A stretch of DNA of 64,000 bases from Microtetraspora fusca (GCF_001570365.1 NZ_BBYK01000042.1:347586-411585), one strand, 5' to 3'. Counted from the first letter of the stretch, positions 1 through 9,062 are shown. Notes: generated by a model not told the origin, from the sequence alone. Numbers and translations are program-made.

Positions 1-343
1 TCAGCGGCAGCCGTACCAGCTCCGCCGGGGAGCACCACCGGGCGTCGGCGGCGTCGTCACCCGGGGCGAGGCGGCCGTCGACGGCCGTGACCAGGTAGTC
101 GTGGATCTCGTACGTCACGCCCGCCGGTCCCGCGCGCAGCACGGTCCCGGCCAGGGAGCCCACCGCGCCGTCCAGGCCGGTCTCCTCGCGGAGCTCGCGC
201 CGTACCGCCTCGGCATCGCTCTCGCCGGGCTCGACCCGGCCGCCGGGAAGCGACCACAGTCCCTCGCCGGGCGGATGTCCACGCCGGACCAGCAACAGAC
301 GTCCGACCGGATCACGGACGATGGCACCCACGCATCTCACCAC
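1..343 (-). CDS. Nudix hydrolase (3' end cut by window)
   Basis: The minus-strand frame opens at a GTG near 343 with the residues [10 protein letters not shown] and runs off the left edge. The Nudix signature is complete: G-R-V-E-P-G-E followed by [10 protein letters not shown], which places the Mg2+-binding glutamates. The family hydrolyses nucleoside diphosphates linked to a variable moiety; the substrate cannot be told. A second GTG lies directly upstream, so the start is uncertain by one codon. It is divergent from the DUF6758 gene. The C-terminal part lies outside the window. Confidence 0.8.
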   Translation of the reverse strand, partial: MVRCVGAIVRDPVGRLLLVRRGHPPGEGLWSLPGGRVEPGESDAEAVRRELREETGLDGAVGSLAGTVLRAGPAGVTYEIHDYLVTAVDGRLAPGDDAADARWCSPAELVRLPL

Positions 344-416
344 ATACAGAACATTACGACCGGATAACCGGGAGGTTCTTGACGCCCGTGGTTTGCCGGA
401 AGCAGCGTGGATAATT

Positions 417-1067
417 GTGAGAACCGCGCCTTCCTGTCCGCGGTGTTTCGGGCCGCTGCACCCGCCGAGCGTCTGGAACAGCTCCTGGCGCTGCGACGCG
501 CACGGGGATGTCCTCCCCTACCAACCACCGCACCGCCCCTCCCAGGCGGTCCTCGACGCCCTGAGGCAGGCGGCCGTGGTCCCCATCTGGCTGCCGTGGC
601 CGCTGCCCGCCGGCTGGCTGGTGACCGGCTTCGCCGAGGTGGGCGACGAGCGCACCGGAGCCCGAGCCACCGTCGTCGCCGTCTCCGGACCGTCGCTCAC
701 GTACGGTCCGGCCGACCTGCTGATCGTCGCCGAGGAGCCCGGTGTCGGCCTCGGCGCCGCGTACGCCGGTCTGGACGGCCCCGACCCGGGATCGGAGTTC
801 GACACCGGCCCCGCGAACGCCAAGATCGAGATACGCGGGCATCCGGGCGCGCTCTGGTGCCTCAAGGGCATCCCGCCGGATCGCGCCGTGTACGTGGGAG
901 AGGCGCTCGGCAACTGGCTGTGGTTGATCGCCTGGCCGGCAGAGGCCGGCTGCCTGATCCCGCTCGCCCAGCTTTCCCTGCGCGACCTCCGGGACACCGA
1001 CCAGGAGCTCGACCTCCCGTTCGGCGCGTTCTCCCCACGCCTCGACGACGAGCCACGCGAGGTCTGA
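417..1067 (+). CDS. DUF6758 family conserved protein
   Basis: 216 residues. I chose the GTG at 417 because it gives the family-like opening [10 protein letters not shown]; an ATG at 321 in the same frame would add 32 poorly conserved residues and overlap the divergent Nudix gene. The N-terminus carries a treble-clef-like CPRC...WRCDAHG cluster suited to bind zinc. The body has the motifs PVWLPWPLP-like (here [10 protein letters not shown]), EEPGVGLGA and GLDGPDPG, which I recognise from an actinobacterial family of unknown function (DUF6758). It is followed 18 bp later by the MBL-fold gene, so co-transcription is likely. No biochemical role is known to me. Confidence 0.75.
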   Translation: MRTAPSCPRCFGPLHPPSVWNSSWRCDAHGDVLPYQPPHRPSQAVLDALRQAAVVPIWLPWPLPAGWLVTGFAEVGDERTGARATVVAVSGPSLTYGPADLLIVAEEPGVGLGAAYAGLDGPDPGSEFDTGPANAKIEIRGHPGALWCLKGIPPDRAVYVGEALGNWLWLIAWPAEAGCLIPLAQLSLRDLRDTDQELDLPFGAFSPRLDDEPREV

Positions 1068-1085
1068 ACTAGTAGGGTCTGAGAT

Positions 1086-1796
1086 GTGACAGCGCGTATC
1101 GAACGAGTGGTGACCTCCGGCGTGGTCGAGATCGACGACGTCGAGCACAAGGTTGAGAACAACACGTGGATCGTGGGTGACGACGAGGAGGTCATCGTCG
1201 TCGACCCGGCTCGCGACGCCGACAAGATCCTGGAGAAGGTGGGCGACCGCGAGGTGCTCGCCGTCATCTGCACCCACGGGCTGCCCGACCACGTGGGCGG
1301 CGCCATCGAGGTGGCCGCCAGGGACGAGGCCGTCGTCGCCCTGCACCCCAAGGACAAGCGCCTGTGGCGCCAGACCTGGGAGGAGACCTGGCCCGACATC
1401 GACATGGAGGACGAGGGGCTGTTCTCCGTCGCGGGCGTCGAGCTGGAGGTCCTCGCCACACCCGGCATCACCCAGGGCGGCGTCTCGCTGTACTGCGAGT
1501 CGCTCGGTGCGGTGTTCACCGGCAAGTCGCTCCAAGCCGACGGCCCGGGCCGGCTCGGCGGGGAGTACCCCGCGCTGGCCGACCAGCTCACCGCCATCGG
1601 CGAGCGGCTGTTCACGCTCCCGCACGCGACCCGCGTGCTGCCTGCCCACGGTGAGGAGTCCCGGATCGGCGACCTGGAGCCGCAGTTCGACGGCTGGCTG
1701 TCCGGCTCCCTGACCGGAGGCGACGAGAAGCACGAGTCGCCCCTCGTGGACGGCACCGGCGCCGCGGGCATCAGGCTGACGCTCGACGACGAGTAG
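1086..1796 (+). CDS. MBL-fold protein with degraded metal site
   Basis: 236 residues with the layout of glyoxalase II/beta-lactamase-fold hydrolases, starting at GTG. The canonical HxHxDH motif reads H64-G-L66-P-D68-H69, TPGHT reads T-P-G-I128-T, and the bridging aspartate of the GDxLF motif is K147 (VFTGKSL). By comparison with glyoxalase II, ligands H56, H110 and D134 are replaced, while H64, D68, H69 and H188 (PAHGEES) remain. A normal binuclear site therefore cannot form. The frame is intact and well coded, so this is probably a mono-metal enzyme or a pseudoenzyme rather than a decaying gene. It lies in tandem with DUF6758 and a RecB-like nuclease. Confidence 0.85.
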   Translation: MTARIERVVTSGVVEIDDVEHKVENNTWIVGDDEEVIVVDPARDADKILEKVGDREVLAVICTHGLPDHVGGAIEVAARDEAVVALHPKDKRLWRQTWEETWPDIDMEDEGLFSVAGVELEVLATPGITQGGVSLYCESLGAVFTGKSLQADGPGRLGGEYPALADQLTAIGERLFTLPHATRVLPAHGEESRIGDLEPQFDGWLSGSLTGGDEKHESPLVDGTGAAGIRLTLDDE

Positions 1797-1807
1797 GTCG
1801 CCTCCGC

Positions 1808-2758
1808 ATGGAGCAGCTCGGATTCGAGGGCATGCCGCGCCGGCTGTACGCGTGCACGCCCTCACGGCTGAACTCGTGGCTCGACTGCCGCCGCCGCTAT
1901 CGCTTCACCTACCTCGACCGGCCGGCGCCGCAGAAGGGGCCGCCCTGGGCGCACAACAGCGTCGGGGCCTCGGTCCACAACGCGCTGGCCGGGTGGTGGC
2001 GGCAGCCGTACGAGCGGCGGACGCCGATGACGGCGGCCACCCTCCTCACCAGCGGCTGGATCGGCGAGGGGTTCCGCGACCAGGAGCAGTCCCTGGCCTG
2101 GCGTGACCGGGCCCGTGAGATGGTGTTCGGATATGTCGCGACACTCGATCCGGCGGACGAGCCGGTCGGCGTCGAGCGCACCGTGGCCACCCGGACCTCC
2201 GTGATCGCGGTCTCCGGGCGCATCGACCGGCTCGACCGGCGCGGCGACGAGCTCGTGGTCGTCGACTACAAGACGGGCCGCCGGGCGCCGGAAACCGACG
2301 ACGCGCGTTCCTCGCTGGCCCTGGCCGTGTACGCCGTCGCCGCGTCGCGCGTGATGCACCGCACCTGCCGCAAGGTGGAGCTGCACCACCTGCCCACCGG
2401 ATCGGTGGCCGAGTGGGAGCACGACGACGAGTCCCTCCGGCGGCATATGGGCCGGGCCGAGGAGATCGCGCTGGAGGCGTCCGAGGCCGACGAGGCCTAC
2501 CGCGCCTGGGCCGCGTCCCGGCCGGGTGGGTCACGGCCCGCCGCTTCGCGAGCGGGTGGGCGGTCTGTCGCACCGGGACCGGGGACCTCCGGGCCGGACG
2601 CGGGCGGCGCACTCTCCGTGCCTCCGGAGATCGACGCGCTGTTCCCGCCCAATCCCGGGCCGATCTGCTCGTGGTGTGACTTCCGCCGGCACTGTCCACA
2701 GGGGCAGCGGATCGCACCGGACCGGAACTCGTGGGACGGCCTGGCCTCGACGCACTGA
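1808..2758 (+). CDS. RecB-family exonuclease (PD-(D/E)XK, Fe-S type)
   Basis: 316 residues. The catalytic core GRIDRLDRRGDELVVVDYKTGR contains the PD-(D/E)XK pattern (D in GRID, D and K in VDYKTG). One cysteine near residue 27 (LDCRRRY) and three near the C-terminus (CSWCDFRRHCP) match the four-cysteine 4Fe-4S cage of RecB-like and Cas4-like nucleases. It begins 11 bp after the MBL-fold gene, so the two are probably co-transcribed. It lacks a helicase domain, so it is a stand-alone nuclease of the type often annotated as RecB family exonuclease. Substrate and partner are unknown; it may work with DNA repair genes encoded nearby. Confidence 0.88.
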   Translation: MEQLGFEGMPRRLYACTPSRLNSWLDCRRRYRFTYLDRPAPQKGPPWAHNSVGASVHNALAGWWRQPYERRTPMTAATLLTSGWIGEGFRDQEQSLAWRDRAREMVFGYVATLDPADEPVGVERTVATRTSVIAVSGRIDRLDRRGDELVVVDYKTGRRAPETDDARSSLALAVYAVAASRVMHRTCRKVELHHLPTGSVAEWEHDDESLRRHMGRAEEIALEASEADEAYRAWAASRPGGSRPAASRAGGRSVAPGPGTSGPDAGGALSVPPEIDALFPPNPGPICSWCDFRRHCPQGQRIAPDRNSWDGLASTH

Positions 2759-2918
2759 ACCCGCCGTGGGAAATCACGTCGGTGGCCGAGTCGGCGAGGG
2801 AGAACATTGGCCGCAGGTTGTGTTGCTCCCGCGCGCTCTCGACGGGGACGAGGCGTCGGCCGCCGGAAGCGCCTCCCGCCGCTCGAGGTCCCTCGACGGC
2901 GAGCGGCCCGCTCAGGCG

Positions 2919-2951
2919 CCCTGTCCTGGACGGTTCCTTCCCAGGACAGGG
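2919..2951. terminator. Inverted repeat between convergent genes
   Basis: An 11-bp perfect stem (2919-2929 with 2941-2951, 11-nt loop) sits between the ends of the RecB-like nuclease and the convergent hydrolase. There is no clear T-run on either side. Its position suggests a shared transcription terminator. Confidence 0.5.
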
Positions 2952-2970
2952 GTTCGGCGCGTCGGCCGGC

Positions 2971-3849
2971 TCAGGAGTGGTGCAGGATCTGGCTCTCCGC
3001 CGCGTTCCAGAAGCGGGTGAGCGCCGCCGCCGTGGTCTCCGGGGCTTCGACGGCGGGGGAGTGGGCGGCGCCGGGCACGACCACGCACTCCGCGTCGAGC
3101 CGATCGGCCATCTCCGCCTGCAGCGACGGCGGCCATCCGTCGTCGTGCTCGCCGTACAGGACGAGGATGGCGAGGCCGGACTGGGCGAGCTCGTCCACGC
3201 GGTCGGGGGCGTTCAGGACCTCCCGAGCCATGGCCATCAGCCCGGCGGGTGAGTGCGCGAGCAGGCGCTTGCGCAGGAAGGCCACGATCTCGTCGGGGAC
3301 GCCGGCCTTGATCGCGTCGGGCTCCATCCGGTTGGTCCAGAGATATTCGACGCCGTATTCGGGCAGCTCGGCCAGCATGATCCGGCCGACCCTCTCACGC
3401 GGCCCGATGATGCCCGCGGGTCCCGAACTCATCAGCGTGTACGACGCGAGCTTGGCCGTGCCGTCCAGCGTGGTCTCGCGGGTGATCAGGCCGCCGAAGG
3501 AGTGACCGAGCAGGTGGACCGGCTCACCCTGCCCGACGGCGTGGGCGACGAGGTCGATGTCGGCGCCCAGGGCCGCGCACGTGTACGCGGCCGGGTCCTC
3601 GGGGCCCGGCGTCTCGTACTGGCCGCGGACGTCCACGGCGACGACCCTGCGCCCCGCCTGGGCGAGGGTCTGGAGGACGGAGATGAAGTCCTCCTTGCTG
3701 CCGGTGAACCCCGGGACGAGGAGGGCGGGCCAGCGCTCGGGGACGCCGCTGACGGGCTCCGCCGAGAGGACCGTGAACGTGCCCGCCGGCGTCTCGATCT
3801 GCTCGGTGGTGACACCCGGGGGCAGCGTCAGGAATCGCGGCGTACTCAC
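2971..3849 (-). CDS. Alpha/beta-fold hydrolase
   Basis: 292 residues. It shows the nucleophile elbow LLGHSFGGL (serine nucleophile), an oxyanion strand LLVPGFTGSK, an acid region VLYGEHDDGW and the catalytic histidine in PGAAHSPAVEAP. There is no signal peptide or membrane segment, so it is cytoplasmic. Length and motif order fit the general esterase/haloperoxidase-like branch, and the substrate is not predictable. It is transcribed away from the RecB-like gene and lies upstream of nothing obvious; a 159-bp gap separates it from the end of the helicase gene. Confidence 0.85.
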   Translation of the reverse strand: MSTPRFLTLPPGVTTEQIETPAGTFTVLSAEPVSGVPERWPALLVPGFTGSKEDFISVLQTLAQAGRRVVAVDVRGQYETPGPEDPAAYTCAALGADIDLVAHAVGQGEPVHLLGHSFGGLITRETTLDGTAKLASYTLMSSGPAGIIGPRERVGRIMLAELPEYGVEYLWTNRMEPDAIKAGVPDEIVAFLRKRLLAHSPAGLMAMAREVLNAPDRVDELAQSGLAILVLYGEHDDGWPPSLQAEMADRLDAECVVVPGAAHSPAVEAPETTAAALTRFWNAAESQILHHS

Positions 3850-4008
3850 GTGGCACCACGATACCCAGCGAGGCTGTCGGCGACACCGCCAACAACGCTT
3901 TGCCGGTTGTGACCCATAACTTCATGCCTCCTACAGAGGGTCTACCCACTGCCGGATGGCGGTTTCCCGTCCCCGGCCGGCGGGCCGGGGACCGGTGTGT
4001 CTCCCGTG

Positions 4009-5727
4009 TTATCCGCCTCGTCGCGACCGCGATGGGCGGCGGCGCTGGGCCGCGCGCTCCGTCGCCGCGGAAGGCGCGGGAATGTCGTCGTCGGTCGCGA
4101 GATCCGGTGAACGGAACACCACGACGAACGGGTTCGGCGGGATGATCCGCTCCGGTTCGGGCTTGGGCCGGGGAGCCGGCGTCGGTTCGGGCGCCAGATC
4201 GTCCGCGGGAACGAACCGGGTCTCCTCGACGACCGCCGTGCTCACGGTGACCGCCTCGTCGCGCTCGCGGACCTTCTCGCTCTCCTGGACCTTCACGACC
4301 TCGGGAGTCTCCTGCGGCTCGAGGACGTCGGCGGATGCCTCTGCCTCGACGCTGCGTCCGCCGCGGGTGCGACGGCGCTCCCTCGGCGTACGCGCCGGGC
4401 GCTCGCGGCGCTCGTCCCGGCCGGAACGGTCGGAACGGTCGGAACGGTCGGACCTAGTGCGCGAGCGCACCCGCCCGGTCTCGCCGAGGTCCTCGATCGC
4501 CTCGGCGTCCAGACCCGCCCGGGAGCGGTTCGCACGCGGCAGCACGCCCTTGGTGCCCTCGGGGATGCCGAGGTCGGTGTAGACGTGCGGAGAGCTGGAG
4601 TAGGTCTCGACCGGCTCGACGAAGTCGAGGCCGAGCGCGTTGTTGATCACCTTCCAGCGGGTGAGCTCGGTCCACTCCACGAACGTCACGGCGACGCCGG
4701 TGCGCCCGGCGCGGCCGGTCCGGCCGATGCGGTGGACGTAGGTCTTCTCGTCCTGCGGGCAGTCGTAGTTGACCACGTGGGTGACGTCGTCGATGTCGAT
4801 GCCGCGGGCCGCCACGTCGGTGGCGACCAGGACGTTGATCTTGCCGTTGCGGAACGCCCGCAGCGCCTGCTCGCGCTGGCCCTGGCCGAGGTCGCCATGG
4901 ACGGCGGCGACGGCGAAGCCCTTGTCGTGGAGTTGCTCGGCCACCATGTCGCAGGCGCGCTTGGTCTCGCAGAAGATCATGGTGAGACCGCTCGTGCTGC
5001 TCTGCAGCAGCCGCGCCACGATCTCGATCTTGTCCATGCGGTGCGTGCGGTACACGAACTGCGTGGTCTGCGGGGTCGCCTCGGCCTCGGCGTCGTTGTG
5101 CTCGGCGCGGACGTGGATCGGGCGGTTCAGGTACCGCCGCGACAGCGCCACGATCTCGCCCGGCATCGTCGCGGAGAACAGCATGGTCTGCCGCTTCTCG
5201 GGGACCAGCTTAATGATCCGCTCGATGTCGGGGAGGAAGCCCAGGTCGAGCATCCGGTCGGCCTCGTCCATCACCAGCATGGTGATCTGGCTGAGGTCGA
5301 GGTGCTTCTGCTTGACCAGGTCGAGGAGTCGGCCGGGGGTGCCCACGATGACGTCGACGCCGCTCTTGAGGGCCTCGATCTGCGGCTCGTAGGCGCGGCC
5401 GCCGTACACGGTGAGGATTCGGGAACCGAGCTTGCCTGCGGCGAGGACCAGGTCCTCGCTGACCTGCAGGGCGAGCTCTCGGGTGGGGACGAGGACCAGG
5501 CCGCGCGGCTTCTTGCGGTTCTTCCGCGGCTTGCCCACGAGTTGCAGCATCGCGACGCCGAACGCGTAGGTCTTGCCGGTGCCGGTGCGTGCCTGGCCGA
5601 TGACGTCCTGGCCGGCGATGGCCAGCGGGAGCGCCATTTCTTGGATCGGGAACGGTGAAAGGATGCCCTCTGTCTCCAGGGCATCGGCGATCTCTGGGAT
5701 GACTCCCAGGTCTCGGAACGTCGTCAG
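4009..5727 (-). CDS. rhlE: DEAD-box ATP-dependent RNA helicase, likely CTG start
   Basis: 572 residues if translation begins at the CTG at 5727. Motifs appear in order: Q-motif region (TFRDLGV ... PFPIQE), motif I ARTGTGKT, DEAD (VMDEADRMLDLGF), SAT, and HRIGRTGRAG. A basic C-terminal tail contains an in-frame 9-bp repeat encoding RSD units and ends SRSRRGG, typical of RNA-binding tails. The first ATG in frame (5637) would delete the Q motif. No ATG, GTG or TTG occurs between it and the upstream in-frame TGA at 5803-5805, whereas CTG at 5727 gives L-T-T-F-R-D where relatives have M-T-T-F-R-(D/E), with GAGGCAGG just upstream. The position next to the MiaE-like gene matches actinobacterial rhlE. 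Confidence 0.85.
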   Translation of the reverse strand: MTTFRDLGVIPEIADALETEGILSPFPIQEMALPLAIAGQDVIGQARTGTGKTYAFGVAMLQLVGKPRKNRKKPRGLVLVPTRELALQVSEDLVLAAGKLGSRILTVYGGRAYEPQIEALKSGVDVIVGTPGRLLDLVKQKHLDLSQITMLVMDEADRMLDLGFLPDIERIIKLVPEKRQTMLFSATMPGEIVALSRRYLNRPIHVRAEHNDAEAEATPQTTQFVYRTHRMDKIEIVARLLQSSTSGLTMIFCETKRACDMVAEQLHDKGFAVAAVHGDLGQGQREQALRAFRNGKINVLVATDVAARGIDIDDVTHVVNYDCPQDEKTYVHRIGRTGRAGRTGVAVTFVEWTELTRWKVINNALGLDFVEPVETYSSSPHVYTDLGIPEGTKGVLPRANRSRAGLDAEAIEDLGETGRVRSRTRSDRSDRSDRSGRDERRERPARTPRERRRTRGGRSVEAEASADVLEPQETPEVVKVQESEKVRERDEAVTVSTAVVEETRFVPADDLAPEPTPAPRPKPEPERIIPPNPFVVVFRSPDLATDDDIPAPSAATERAAQRRRPSRSRRGG

Positions 5728-6061
5728 CGTGACCTGCCTCAGTCGTCGGCGAAGGCGGCCCTCCGGAACCTGCGCGGCCGTAAGATCTCCCAGGCCGTGT
5801 CCTCACGGATGTGGCGCCTTCGGCGTCATCAGCGACCGCGGCATCCAGTTACTGGGGGTCTTGGGCCGGACGGCCCAGAACAAAACAGTGCGGTCGCACC
5901 TTCGCGAACCAGTCTACTCGATACCACAACACGGAACCGTTTTCTCCGTGTTCCCGAAGTTCGGTCAAGCTTTCTGGTCGATGAATCCGGTCGTGAGAGG
6001 CGGGAAGGGGCCGTAGCGGTCAGCGGCGGCAGGACAAAAGCGGCCCGCGTACGCTGCACCC
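5728..6061. other. Divergent intergenic region
   Basis: A 334-bp gap between the helicase and the ferritin-fold gene holds no credible gene. It must contain both promoters. A small inverted repeat (5862-5867 with 5872-5877) and a 7-bp one around 5928-5950 are visible; I cannot assign either a role. Confidence 0.5.
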
Positions 6062-6721
6062 ATGAACGAAACTCCTCCCGGTGTCGTGGATCTGCTCGGT
6101 GTGCTGGCGTACGCGGAACTGACCGCGTTCCTGCGCCTGGCCGAGGACGCGGCGCTGCTCGCGCCCACGCTGACCGACCGGGCCGCCCTCGGCGACATCG
6201 CCGCGGCCGAGTACGGGCACTTCCGCCTGCTGCGCGACCGGCTCAGCTCGCTCGGCGTGGATCCGGAGGAGGCGATGGCTCCCTTCGTGACCGCCATCGA
6301 CGCCTGGCACGAGCAGACCAAGCCGCGCGACTGGTACGAGGCTCTGGTCAAGGCGTACGTCGGCACGGGGATCGCGGGCGACTTCTACCGGGAGGCCGCG
6401 CGGCACGCCGATCCCTCCATCACCGAGCTGGTGGACGAGGTGCTGACGGACGAGGCGCGCTCGGAGTTCACGGTGGAACGGGTGCGTGCGGCGATAGAGG
6501 AGGACCCGCGGCTGAGCAGCCGGCTGGCGCTGTGGGCGCGCCGGATGGTGGGCGAGGCGCTGAGCCAGGGGCAGCGGCTGGCGGCGGTCCGCCCGGATCT
6601 GGCGGCCCTGCTGGTGGAGCCGGGCAGCGAGGACCTCGCCGAGATCGGACGCCTCTTCGCTCGGCTGACCGAGGCGCACGGGAAGCGCATGTCGGCCCTG
6701 GGCCTCACCCCGGGACCCTGA
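6062..6721 (+). CDS. MiaE-like ferritin-fold protein
   Basis: 219 residues, nearly all helix. The first repeat contains E-rich helices with the pattern AAEYGHFRLLRDRL, and a second acidic/histidine pair occurs in DFYREAARHAD, consistent with a di-iron or degenerate ferritin-like four-helix bundle (the MiaE_2-type family of actinobacteria). MiaE itself hydroxylates modified adenosine-37 of tRNA; activity here is inferred only from fold and family. It stands divergent from the DEAD-box RNA helicase, the same pairing as Rv3210c-rhlE, which points to a role in RNA biology. Confidence 0.75.
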   Translation: MNETPPGVVDLLGVLAYAELTAFLRLAEDAALLAPTLTDRAALGDIAAAEYGHFRLLRDRLSSLGVDPEEAMAPFVTAIDAWHEQTKPRDWYEALVKAYVGTGIAGDFYREAARHADPSITELVDEVLTDEARSEFTVERVRAAIEEDPRLSSRLALWARRMVGEALSQGQRLAAVRPDLAALLVEPGSEDLAEIGRLFARLTEAHGKRMSALGLTPGP

Positions 6722-6887
6722 CCCACCGAATGCCCTGCGCGGACGCGTGTGGAGAGAGGGACGGCGGCCGCGATCACCTCGCAGTCGCGAGCGAGACACG
6801 CGTCCGCCGCCATCCCGGATCCGCCACGCCGGTCAGAGCAGGAACACGGGCCTGGGTATGGCCCGCGTGGAGCAGCCCCGCGCGGTC

Positions 6888-7118
6888 CTAAAGCGTGCCG
6901 CCGAACCCGACCCTGCGCTGCTCGTCCTCGCCGACCTCGACGAAACCGAGCGAGGACACGGGGACGACCACCCGTCGGCCGCTCTTGTCCGTGAGCGAGA
7001 AGACGCCCTTGTCCGCGGCGAGGGCCTGGCGGAGCTCCTCCTCGATCTGCTCGGCCGACATGTCGGTCTCCACGACGAGCTCGCGGTGCACCGACCGAAC
7101 AGCGATCTTGACTTCCAT
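6888..7118 (-). CDS. DUF3107 small protein
   Basis: 76 residues starting MEVKIAVRSVHRELVVET. The ATG at 7118 is preceded by a clear ribosome-binding site (AAAGGGGAG four bases upstream). The family is found throughout actinobacteria (Rv3208A/TB9.4 in M. tuberculosis) and its function is unknown. The longer frame that reads through to 7613 has no support because this start and Shine-Dalgarno sequence fit. It sits between the MiaE-like gene and a TetR regulator, as in mycobacteria. Confidence 0.85.
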   Translation of the reverse strand: MEVKIAVRSVHRELVVETDMSAEQIEEELRQALAADKGVFSLTDKSGRRVVVPVSSLGFVEVGEDEQRRVGFGGTL

Positions 7119-7231
7119 CGGGCTCCCCTTTCCGGAGGGCTGCGTCAGACAGCGCCTCAACCCCATCGTCGCCGTCCGCCGACGCGGTGAGCCCTTTGAT
7201 CGCGTCAAGCGAACAGGAAATGCGGTACCGG

Positions 7232-7888
7232 TCAGCCGGTGCGCGGGAAGCCGCTGATGCCCCGCCAGGCGAGGCGCGCCATCAGCTGGGTGGCGGCCTC
7301 CTTGGGGATGGAACCGTGGCTGCTGAGCCAGTACCTCGCGCTCACCTCGGCCATGCCGACCAGGCCGACGCCGAGCAGGTGCGCCTCGTCGCTCGAACAG
7401 CCGGTGTCCTCCTGGATGACCTGGCTGATCGCCTCGGCGCTCTCGCGGAGGGATCGCTCCATCCGCTGGCGTACGGGCGCCACGTTGCGCAGGTCGGATT
7501 CGAAGACCAACCGGAACGCCTCGCCCTGGCTGGACACGAAGTCGAAGAACGCCCCGATCGCCGCCTGCACCCGCTGCTTGTTGTCGGTCGTGGAGGCGAG
7601 GGCCTCGTGGCACCTCGTGACCATGTCGTCGACGTGCAGGTCGAGGAGGGCGAGGTAGAGCTCGAGCTTGCCGGGGAAGTGCTGGTAGAGCACCGGCTTG
7701 CTGACGCCGGCCCGCTCCGCGATCTCGTCCATGGCCGCAGCGTGGTAGCCGTTCTCCACGAACACTTCCTGCGCCGCGCTCAGGAGCTGGCGGCGGCGGG
7801 CCATGCGGGGCAGGCGGGTGCCCCGCGGCTTGGCGTCCGGCGTAGCGGTCACGGCACTCTCGTCTCCTTGTAGCGGGAACTCGCCCAT
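7232..7888 (-). CDS. TetR-family transcriptional regulator
   Basis: 218 residues. An N-terminal helix-turn-helix spans roughly residues 30-80, with AAMDEIAERAGVSKPVLYQHFPGKLELYLALL as its core. The C-terminal ligand-binding domain is longer and less conserved (TetR_C). A GTG at about residue 13 (VTATPDAKPRG) is an alternative start. The gene is the syntenic counterpart of Rv3208, next to DUF3107. The inducer and targets are not evident. Confidence 0.88.
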   Translation of the reverse strand: MGEFPLQGDESAVTATPDAKPRGTRLPRMARRRQLLSAAQEVFVENGYHAAAMDEIAERAGVSKPVLYQHFPGKLELYLALLDLHVDDMVTRCHEALASTTDNKQRVQAAIGAFFDFVSSQGEAFRLVFESDLRNVAPVRQRMERSLRESAEAISQVIQEDTGCSSDEAHLLGVGLVGMAEVSARYWLSSHGSIPKEAATQLMARLAWRGISGFPRTG

Positions 7889-7908
7889 CCTACGTGTGGG
7901 TAACCAGG

Positions 7909-8109
7909 TCAGCGGTAGTCCTCTTCGTCGTGCTCGACCACGCGCTCCTGTTCGGTGGCGTCGGCGGGGTCGGCCTCCATCGGCACCTGATCGGGCCAGC
8001 GGGTCCGGTCGGACGGCTTCATCCGCTGGTGTTGTTCGACCGCGTCCGCCTCCGGCGTCTCGATCGAGAGCTCCTCGGCCGTCTCGCCGAGGGAGTCCAT
8101 CTCAGACAT
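7909..8109 (-). CDS. Small acidic conserved protein
   Basis: 66 residues, strongly acidic, starting MSEMDSLGETAEE and ending VVEHDEEDYR. The segments PEADAVEQHQ and ADPADATEQERVVE give it a repeated (A)DA(V/T)EQ pattern that I associate with short actinobacterial proteins of unknown function. It has no membrane segment or cysteine. The gene lies between TetR and the LigD-type polymerase on the same strand. Confidence 0.6.
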   Translation of the reverse strand: MSEMDSLGETAEELSIETPEADAVEQHQRMKPSDRTRWPDQVPMEADPADATEQERVVEHDEEDYR

Positions 8110-8180
8110 GTGGCGTCCCTCCGTTTCCGGCCCTGAGCGATGCGCGACAGGACCAACACTACGACCACGGGCCGTACCGA

Positions 8181-9062
8181 TTACGCGGTGGAGGCCCGGA
8201 ACAGGTCTCCATGCTTCCGGACCCGTTCCAGCACGTCCTGTGCCGCGAAGACGAACTGCCCCGGGTCCCTCCAGGCATCCACCTCTTCCCACGAAAGGGG
8301 GGTCGACACGGTGGGAAGCTCGGCCGCCCGCAGCGAGTACGGAGCGACCGTGGTCTTGGCAGGGTTGTTCTGGCTCCAGTCGATGAACACCTTGCCGGGC
8401 CGTTCCCGCTTGGACATCACGCTGGTGATGAACGCGTGCTCGCGCTCCAGCCGCCGGGCGAGGGCCCGCGCGTACGCGGAGGTGTCCTCGTCGCCGTCCC
8501 ACGGCACGTAGACCTGCATCCCCTTCTTTCCGCTGGTCTTGGGTACCCCCTCGTGCCCGTCGTCCTCAAGGGCTTCGCGGAGCAGGAGGGCCACCTCGCA
8601 GCACTCCACGATCGTGGCGGGGGCGCCGGGGTCGAGGTCGAAGACCAGGGTGTCCGGCGGCAGCGGCTCCCCGCGTTCCGAGACCCGCCACATGGGCACG
8701 TGGATCTCCAGCGCGGCGAGATTGGCGTAGTAGACGAGCGTCGCGAGGTCGTCCACCACGGCGAAGTCGATCGTCTCGCGGCCCTTGGAGCTGCCGGGCG
8801 CGGGCAGGGTGACCGTGCGGACCCAGCCGGGGGTGTGGCCGGGCACGTTCTTCTCGAAGAAGAACTGGCCGTCCACGCCGTCGGGGTAGCGCTTGACGGT
8901 CAGCGGCCGTCCGCGCAGGTGGGGGAGCAGGACCGGGGCGATGCGGGTGTAGTAGTCGATGACCTCGGCCTTGGTGAACGAGGCCTCGGGGTACATCAGC
9001 TTGTCCAGATTGGTGAGCGTCAGGTGCCTGCCCTCGACCTCGACCCGTACCTTCCTGGTCAC
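8181..9062 (-). CDS. LigD-type polymerase/primase domain protein
   Basis: 293 residues. I start it at GTG 9062, which has GGAGG six bases upstream. It contains the archaeo-eukaryotic primase-like LigD polymerase domain: LDKLMYP, FFEKNVPGHTPGW, the metal-binding FDLDPG, SGKKGMQVYVPW and DWSQNNPAKTTVAPYS. No ligase or 3'-phosphoesterase domain is present, so this is a stand-alone Pol domain, known in actinomycetes. It is expected to fill gaps and add nucleotides during non-homologous end joining. It is divergent from ku with a 116-bp shared promoter region, supporting a joint role. Confidence 0.92.
   Translation of the reverse strand: MTRKVRVEVEGRHLTLTNLDKLMYPEASFTKAEVIDYYTRIAPVLLPHLRGRPLTVKRYPDGVDGQFFFEKNVPGHTPGWVRTVTLPAPGSSKGRETIDFAVVDDLATLVYYANLAALEIHVPMWRVSERGEPLPPDTLVFDLDPGAPATIVECCEVALLLREALEDDGHEGVPKTSGKKGMQVYVPWDGDEDTSAYARALARRLEREHAFITSVMSKRERPGKVFIDWSQNNPAKTTVAPYSLRAAELPTVSTPLSWEEVDAWRDPGQFVFAAQDVLERVRKHGDLFRASTA

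Noticed and set aside
321..1067. ATG 321 as start of the DUF6758 gene
   Set aside because: It overlaps the divergent Nudix gene and adds an unconserved extension; GTG 417 fits the family opening.
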